Under the pieces are notes generated by a model. It was not told where the DNA came from, made no database searches, and saw only the letters and a list, made by a program, of their open reading frames with translations. A DNA stretch of 64,000 nucleotides from JANNPJ01 sp965200525. Its GTDB lineage: Bacteria; Actinomycetota; Actinomycetes; Actinomycetales; Kineosporiaceae. Position numbers and translations under genes: made by a program. Where the stretch lies: assembly GCA_965200525.1 (NCBI GenBank), contig OZ241368.1:1116001-1180000 (forward strand). Direction: 5' to 3'. Shown here piece after piece: positions 59,901 through 64,000 of this stretch. Within the stretch, counting starts at the first letter, position 1. Each line of letters starts with the position of its first letter.

Positions 59901-59998
59901 ATCAGCACACCCAGAGCGATCAGCGTGGGCGCGAGCGCACCGCGCCGTCGTTTCTGCAGGACGGGACGGGGGCCGCGGGGATCGCGCTCGTAGGTCAC
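56996..59998 (-). CDS. UPF0182-family large membrane protein
   Basis: A 1000-residue protein from GTG 59998, with TAAGTT 8 nt upstream. Basic N-terminus, then about seven hydrophobic helices in residues 20-300, then a very large soluble, probably extracytoplasmic part (about 310-900) and a Pro/Ala/Ser-rich tail ending PKPTPKPSASK. The family is conserved across actinobacteria and some cyanobacteria, with no established function. It is divergent from the PPA1309-type gene, a pairing often seen in actinobacteria. Confidence 0.93.
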   Translation of the reverse strand: MTYERDPRGPRPVLQKRRRGALAPTLIALGVLIVVGLIASKLWTEVLWYQQVGYLKVYRTELLTKVVLFVLGGLLMGAAVAASLLIGYRSRPIYAPVSAEQAGLDRYRESIEPLRRLVSIAVPVVLALFAGSAAAQEWQVVQLWMHRVPFGKKDPQFKMDIGFFVFTLPWLDFIVGFLTAVVLLSAITGLITHYLYGGLRLQGAGQRLTSAARVHLSVLAGLFLVLRGVDYWLGRFALSTKTSSRITGLTYTDAHAVLTARGVLAGIAVIVAALFIISAVADRWRLIPLYGVALLVVSAIVIGGIYPAAVQRFQVTPSARELEAPYIKKNIDATRTAYGLANVQTTQFSAKTVATAADLRDSAESIPGIRLLDPSLIGPTFGQLQQIKQYYAFPDSLDVDRYKIDGSDKDTVIAARELNLAAAGAGQRNWVNDHIFYTHGYGVVAAYGNQRTDDGKPVFFQQGIPSTGLLGDYQPRIYFGERSPGYSIVGAPEGAAPQELDFPDDKNASGQQNTTYTGTGGVAIGSTFRKLLYALKFQDQNILLSKQVNSDSKILYDRTPRKRVEKVAPFLTLDGDPYPAVIDGKIKWILDGYTTTSHYPYSRTESLHDATSDSITEQTTSVAPLDDKKINYIRNSVKATVDAYDGTVTLYTWDPQDPVLKAWTKVFPNVVKPQSDIDGQLMSHVRYPEDLFKVQRELLANYHVSDSNAFFGGQDFWAVPDDPTRPDNQLQPPYYLTLQMPGETTTSFSLTSTYVPTGRSRSVLTGFLAVDADAGSTPGKPKAGYGQLRLLALPRDTVIPGPGQVANSFASDPNVSQVLNLLQQSNTKVERGNLLTLPLAGGLLYVQPVYVKSSGSNAYPLLQRVLVAFGDKIGFDDTLDGALDQVFGTSTADDNGDGGTGTTTPGQGGTGTLAQAQARLQTSLQAAATALKDSNTALKAGNFTAYGEAQKRLSSAVQDAVDAQADVAAATGTPTPSASASPGATVSATPKPTPKPSASK

Positions 59999-60097
59999 GC
60001 ATGGAGAACTTACTCACCAATGAGCCGGTTCCCTATCCGACGGGGCTGGTGGACGGCTGTGGATGAGCTGAGTTACGGCAGATGGGAGGATCTGCGG

Positions 60098-60652
60098 GTG
60101 AACGATTCCCTCTCCGACACCCGCACCCTCGCCGTCCGACGGGTGGTGGTCGAGCTCGAGCAGCACGTGTCCGCCGCCGGCTGGGACGCCCCGATCCGGG
60201 TGTTCGCCCTGGTCCGCACGGCTGACGCGCTCAGCCGGGACGCCGGCCTGGCCGGCCGGCTACCGGCTGACGTGGTCGCCGCGGCGACGGCCGACCCCGA
60301 CCATCTGACCGCCGTCGAGCAGGAAGGGCTGCCCGAGGTCGACACCCTGCACGATCTGCTCGGCCGGCTGGCCTGGCCCGACAGCGTGGACGGCGCGGCG
60401 GTGGTGGTCGAGCGCAGCGTCATCCCGCCCGAGGTCGAGGCTCAGATGCCGAAGGACGAGAACGAGGCCCTGGCCTGGTTGCAGGCCCACCCGGAGCGGC
60501 GCGACGTCCGGCTGGCGGCGGCCACGCTGCGCACCGGCCAGCACGCCTGCGCGCTGCGGGCCCGCGACCACGACGCCGACGACCAGGTCGCGGTGGGGCC
60601 GGACCTGGCTCCCGGCCTGGTCGCCGCGGTGGCGGCCACGCTCGAACCCTGA
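60098..60652 (+). CDS. PPA1309-family protein
   Basis: GTG 60098, preceded by GGGAGGA, gives 184 residues. LAVRRVVVELEQHVSAAGWDAPIRVFALVRTADAL, the central LPEVDTLHDLLGRLAWPDSVDGAAVVVERSVIPP and RLAAATLRTGQHACALRARDHD match the actinobacterial PPA1309 family. Function unknown; it is soluble and acidic. Conserved placement beside UPF0182 and the PDZ-Lon protease suggests a link to envelope or protein quality control, but this is only context. Confidence 0.9.
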   Translation: MNDSLSDTRTLAVRRVVVELEQHVSAAGWDAPIRVFALVRTADALSRDAGLAGRLPADVVAAATADPDHLTAVEQEGLPEVDTLHDLLGRLAWPDSVDGAAVVVERSVIPPEVEAQMPKDENEALAWLQAHPERRDVRLAAATLRTGQHACALRARDHDADDQVAVGPDLAPGLVAAVAATLEP

Positions 60653-60686
60653 GCCGCGAACCTGAGCCGCGGGCCCTGAGCCGGGG

Positions 60687-61796
60687 TCAGCAGGTGGGCA
60701 GGCCCGCGGTCTTGCCGGCGGCGATCGCGGCCACCTCGTCCCGGGACTGGGTCAGGGTCGAGGTCCGGACCACCTGCAGCCCGCCGGGCACGTGCCCGCG
60801 CACCTCGTTGCAGTTCTCGGCCGGGGCGATGAAGAACCGGGCGCCGTGGTTGCGGGCGCCGGCCAGCTTCTGCCGGATGCCCCCGATCGGGCCGACCGTG
60901 CCGTCGGCGTCGATGGTTCCGGTGCCGGCGATCCGCTTGCCGCCGGTGAGGTCGCCCGGCGTCAGCGTGTCGATGATGCCGAGGGCGAACATCATCCCGG
61001 CACTCGGGCCGCCGATGTCCTCGATCTGGATCTTGACGTTGAACGGGAACGAGAACGCCGGGTTGATGTAGACGCCGAGCACGGTGTGGCCGTCGTCGGA
61101 CGAGGCGCCGGTCTTCGTCGTCACGGTCTCGTCGTTGCCCTTGCGGCGCACGGTGACCTTGACCGGGTCGCCGGCCCGGACCGTCTGGAGCACGGTCCGG
61201 AGCTTCTGCAGGTCGGTGATGGTCGCGCCATTCACCGCCTTGATCACGTCACCGGTCTTGAGCAGCCCGGCCGCCGGCGACGACGAGTCGAGCCCGGCCA
61301 CGGTCAGCGTGGTCGGCACCGGGATCTTCAGCGTGGCCAGGGCGGCGGCGGTCGCGCTCTCCTGCGAGCTGGTCATCTCGGCCTGGTTCTCGTCGTCGGT
61401 CTGCTTCTGGGTGACGCCGGGCGGAAAGATCGACTCCTCCGGGACGACGGCGGCGCTGCGGTCCAGCCAGCCGCCCAGCACCTGGAGCAGGAACACCTTG
61501 CGGTTCGGCCCGCCGACCACGGAGACGGTGGTCAGGTCGAGCTCGCCGCTGGTCGGGTAGGTGGCGTGCCCGGTGATCACGATCAGCTGCTTGCCGTTGG
61601 CCGGGCCCAGCGTGTTCAGCACCGGGCCGGGGTGCAGCACGGCGTACTTGACCGGCAGCAGCAGGGTGAGCACCACCAGCACGACGGCCGAGAATCCGGC
61701 GATCAGCATCACCGCCGATCGGGTCTCCACCGGGGTCGGCCCGCGGTTCTCGAGATAGCCGGGAGGTTCGGCGAAGGTCACGGGCGGCTCGGTCAC
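60687..61796 (-). CDS. PDZ-domain Lon-like (S16) membrane protease, YlbL family
   Basis: A 369-residue protein with a single N-terminal transmembrane segment (about 26-47; SAVMLIAGFSAVVLVVLTLLL), a PDZ domain (about 160-245), and a Lon proteolytic domain with the catalytic Ser in GGPSAGMMFALG and Lys in GGIRQKLAGA. It degrades proteins at the outer membrane face or periplasm-like space. Its start overlaps the SDR gene stop by 4 bp, so the two are co-translated. Confidence 0.92.
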   Translation of the reverse strand: MTEPPVTFAEPPGYLENRGPTPVETRSAVMLIAGFSAVVLVVLTLLLPVKYAVLHPGPVLNTLGPANGKQLIVITGHATYPTSGELDLTTVSVVGGPNRKVFLLQVLGGWLDRSAAVVPEESIFPPGVTQKQTDDENQAEMTSSQESATAAALATLKIPVPTTLTVAGLDSSSPAAGLLKTGDVIKAVNGATITDLQKLRTVLQTVRAGDPVKVTVRRKGNDETVTTKTGASSDDGHTVLGVYINPAFSFPFNVKIQIEDIGGPSAGMMFALGIIDTLTPGDLTGGKRIAGTGTIDADGTVGPIGGIRQKLAGARNHGARFFIAPAENCNEVRGHVPGGLQVVRTSTLTQSRDEVAAIAAGKTAGLPTC

Positions 61797-63022
61797 GGCT
61801 CCAGGGTAGGTCGGCGACGTCCCTTCTGTCGGGACCGGGCCTGCCGGAGGATGGCGGCGGTGCCGACCAGGGCCACCGCGGCCCCGGCCGCCCCCATCGC
61901 CGCGTCCCGGCGATCGACCCGCCGGCCGACCACCGTGCGCCGGCCGCCGACCTCGTCCATCAACTCACGCAGACAGCTCTCGTTGTCCTGCTCGGCCTGC
62001 CAGCCGGCCGCCCGCAGCCGGCTGGAGCCGACCACCCAGGGGTGCACCACGTAGGCCAGCTCACTGGCCGGGGTGGGCAGCACGCCCACCCGATGCAGCC
62101 GCTCGGCGGTGCTGAAGGCCAGGCCGGCCGGCACCTCGAGGCGCCGCATGCCGCTGAGCCGCTCGACGTCGTCCTCGGACAGGGAGCCGTCGCAGCCGGC
62201 GGTCAGCCAGCCGTCGACCTCGCCCGCCAGCGCCGTCCAGACCGCCTCGGCCAGATCGCTGACGTGCAGGAACTGCCAGCGGGTGCTGGTGCCGCGCAGG
62301 ACCAGCAGCCGGGGCGCCTCGAAGTGCCGGGTGACGGCGCTGTCCACGCCCGGACCGACCAGGGCGGCCGGCCGGATCACGGTCAGGGCCAGCCCCGGAT
62401 GCACCCGCGGGCTGCGCTCCAGCACCCGTTCGACCTCGAGGAGGTCGCCGATCAGGCCGTCGTCCGGCTCGGCCCCGCGCGGGGCGTCGTCCGGCAGCGG
62501 CACCGGGTTCTCCGGCTTGGCCCCGAACACCATCGCGCTGGTGACGGCGATCAGCCGACGGGCCCCGACCGCGGCGGCGGCCGTGGTCACCGCCTGGGCG
62601 GCCCGTACCGCCCGCAGCCGGCGGGCCTGGGCCGGCTCGCCGAGGACCGCTCCCAGATCGTCGGCGGTGGCCAGGTGAATCACGACGTCCACCCCGGCCA
62701 GGACCTCGACCACCTCGGGCGAGGAGATGTCGGCCGTGAGCCAGAGCGCGCCCTCGGTGCCGTCGGGATCGGGGGCGGGCAAGGGCGCGCCCTTGCCCGG
62801 CTTGGCCTTGGCCCCGGTGTCGGCAGGCTCGGGCGCGGCTGCGATCGCGATCACCTGCTTGGGCCGCAGACCGGCCCCGGGATCACCCATCCGGCTCAGC
62901 AGCAGGCGCAGCACGGCCCGGCCGGCCGGGCCGGCCGCGCCGGTGACGGCCACCACCGGACGGCCGGTGGCCCGTACGGCACCGCGGATCTGCGGCTCAC
63001 GGGCACGCCGTTTGGGGGTCAC
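61793..63022 (-). CDS. NAD-dependent epimerase/dehydratase-like SDR protein
   Basis: Read from GTG 63022 (409 residues). VAVTGAAGPAGRAVLRLLLSR (about 25) has the GxxGxxG motif; VDVVIHLATADD and SAMVFGAK continue the fold, but the usual Tyr-x3-Lys is not evident. A long insert (about 50-95) is Pro/Ala/Lys-rich. The C-terminus has a basic stretch and one hydrophobic segment (AAMGAAGAAVALVGTAAIL). It is coupled by a 4-bp overlap to the PDZ-Lon protease; its role is unknown. Confidence 0.82.
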   Translation of the reverse strand: MTPKRRAREPQIRGAVRATGRPVVAVTGAAGPAGRAVLRLLLSRMGDPGAGLRPKQVIAIAAAPEPADTGAKAKPGKGAPLPAPDPDGTEGALWLTADISSPEVVEVLAGVDVVIHLATADDLGAVLGEPAQARRLRAVRAAQAVTTAAAAVGARRLIAVTSAMVFGAKPENPVPLPDDAPRGAEPDDGLIGDLLEVERVLERSPRVHPGLALTVIRPAALVGPGVDSAVTRHFEAPRLLVLRGTSTRWQFLHVSDLAEAVWTALAGEVDGWLTAGCDGSLSEDDVERLSGMRRLEVPAGLAFSTAERLHRVGVLPTPASELAYVVHPWVVGSSRLRAAGWQAEQDNESCLRELMDEVGGRRTVVGRRVDRRDAAMGAAGAAVALVGTAAILRQARSRQKGRRRPTLEP

Positions 63023-63312
63023 GGACCAGATCTCATCATCACCGGGGCCCTCGGGGCACCTCGGGGGCACCTCGGGTCATCTCCGCGGGGACGGACCAGC
63101 ACCCGTTCCGGGCCGCCGGCGATACGCCGTCGGCGTACTCGACCGCGGCGGCGCCGGGGCACCGGCCGGGCCGGCCCGTCGTTTGATCGTGCGAAGGCTG
63201 GTCCCACCGGGATCGGTGATCGCCGGAAGTGCCACAGTGGGAGTGACGGCCGTTCGGTGCGAACCTGTAGGTGGCCGCCCGGGACCCGCAACGAAGACCA
63301 CGAGGAGATGTC

Positions 63313-64000
63313 ATGAGCGAGGGAAAGCACGACGGCGAGGCCGACGATCCCCGCGACGACGACCTGACGCCGACCGGCGGCTCCTCGAACGACCAGGCCG
63401 GTTCCGGCCCGGCCGGGAGCGACGAACCGACCGATCCGCTGGCCGGTCTGCTGGCCGCGATGCTCGGTTCCGGTCAGGGCCTGCCCGACCTGTCGAACCT
63501 GTCCGACCTGGGCTCGCTGCCCGGCCTGCCGCCCGGCTTCCTCGAGAACCTGCCGCCCGGCCTGCTCAACCTGCCCGGCATGCCGCAGGACGCGCAGAGC
63601 CTGCAGGCCATGCTCAGCTCGGTCCAGCAGCTCATGACCAGCGGCGGCGACGGGCCGGTGAACTGGGAGATCGCGACCAACGTGGCCCGCCAGGCCGCGG
63701 CCGAGGGAGGCGACCCGAGCATCGGCGAGGCCCAGCAGCGGCGGGTGGCCGAGTCGCTGCGGACCGCCGACCTGTGGCTGGACCGGGTCTGCGAGCTGCC
63801 CGCCGCCACCGCCCGCACCGAGGCCTGGAGCCGGGCCGAGTGGATCGAGAACACCCTGCCGGTGTGGCGGATCGTGGTCGAGCCGGTGGCCCTGAGTGTG
63901 GGCGAGGCGATGACCAAGGCGCTCACCGAGCAGGCGCCCGAGGAGGTCAAGGCCGTCCTCGGCAACGCCCTGCCGATGATGCGCAAGATGGGCGGCACGT
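63313..64000 (+). CDS. Zinc-dependent metalloprotease-like protein (DUF2342), 5' part
   Basis: ATG 63313 with ribosome binding site GAGGAGA; 229 codons are visible and no stop occurs before the window ends. An Asp/Gly/Ser-rich N-terminus is followed by a Leu/Pro/Gly-rich stretch (LPDLSNLSDLGSLPGLPPGF) and then the conserved NWEIATNVARQAAAEGG and WLDRVCELPAATARTEAWSRAEWI region of the actinobacterial zinc-dependent metalloprotease family (sometimes called F420-biosynthesis-associated). The HExxH-type site expected further on is outside the window. It is divergent from the SDR gene. Confidence 0.85.
   Translation, partial: MSEGKHDGEADDPRDDDLTPTGGSSNDQAGSGPAGSDEPTDPLAGLLAAMLGSGQGLPDLSNLSDLGSLPGLPPGFLENLPPGLLNLPGMPQDAQSLQAMLSSVQQLMTSGGDGPVNWEIATNVARQAAAEGGDPSIGEAQQRRVAESLRTADLWLDRVCELPAATARTEAWSRAEWIENTLPVWRIVVEPVALSVGEAMTKALTEQAPEEVKAVLGNALPMMRKMGGT

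Overview
The window is high-GC DNA with the gene content of an actinobacterium (Actinomycetota). It carries a WhiB-family gene, a mycothiol-type SigR/RsrA pair, a fused Kgd 2-oxoglutarate enzyme, nickel SOD with its maturation protease, a bL37-type micro-protein, F420/flavin-type oxidoreductases, UPF0182 and PPA1309 proteins, and a DivIVA-like coiled-coil protein. I cannot name the genus from sequence alone.

Layout. 1-5.4 kb: end of a WhiB gene, a structured inverted repeat, a giant degenerate kinase/ATPase protein and a VanY-type peptidase. 5.6-8.1 kb: two overlapping CNNM/CBS membrane proteins. 8.3-13 kb: kgd, DUF6104 and a degenerate SGNH-fold protein. 13-20 kb: an MDR dehydrogenase, a DivIVA-like protein, malic enzyme, sodX-sodN and a ThDP enzyme. 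20-24 kb: a DUF559-type protein lying between two copies of a palindromic repeat, a GlxA-like regulator, a thioesterase and PilT. 24.3-32 kb: bL37, rsrA-sigR, a hydrolase, an SRAP protein, DoxX, aroA-rsgA and hisN. 32.6-34.4 kb: a TerC transporter behind a probable manganese riboswitch, then an Rrf2 regulator. 34.4-40 kb: TetR, a small Cys-containing protein and the hen1-pnkp RNA-repair operon. 40-43.7 kb: plsC, hisG, hisS and tRNA-His in one minus-strand array. 43.8-50 kb: a VanX-like protein, oxidoreductases, regulators, an MFS transporter and a cold-shock protein. 50-56 kb: an RlaP-like nucleotidyltransferase, an epimerase, MarR/MFS, and a small TetR-linked regulon. 56.6-64 kb: two initiator tRNA genes, UPF0182, PPA1309, a PDZ-Lon protease, an SDR protein and the start of a zinc metalloprotease.

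The most striking feature is the histidine cluster. The tRNA-His has A73, a G1-U72 wobble and no encoded G-1. It sits 34 bp upstream of a HisRS whose motifs look eukaryote-like, and a HisG homologue follows with a 4-bp overlap. This matches the divergent HisRS/tRNA-His identity system known from part of the alpha-proteobacteria. Other notable items are a three-copy palindromic repeat family with compensating arm changes, a sigR promoter with a probable extended SigR form, a sequestered Shine-Dalgarno behind the Mn riboswitch, and several enzyme-fold proteins that have lost catalytic residues.

Many start codons have a -10-like hexamer only 6-8 nt upstream, so leaderless transcripts are probably common here. 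I saw no CRISPR array, transposase, integrase, rRNA or replication origin.
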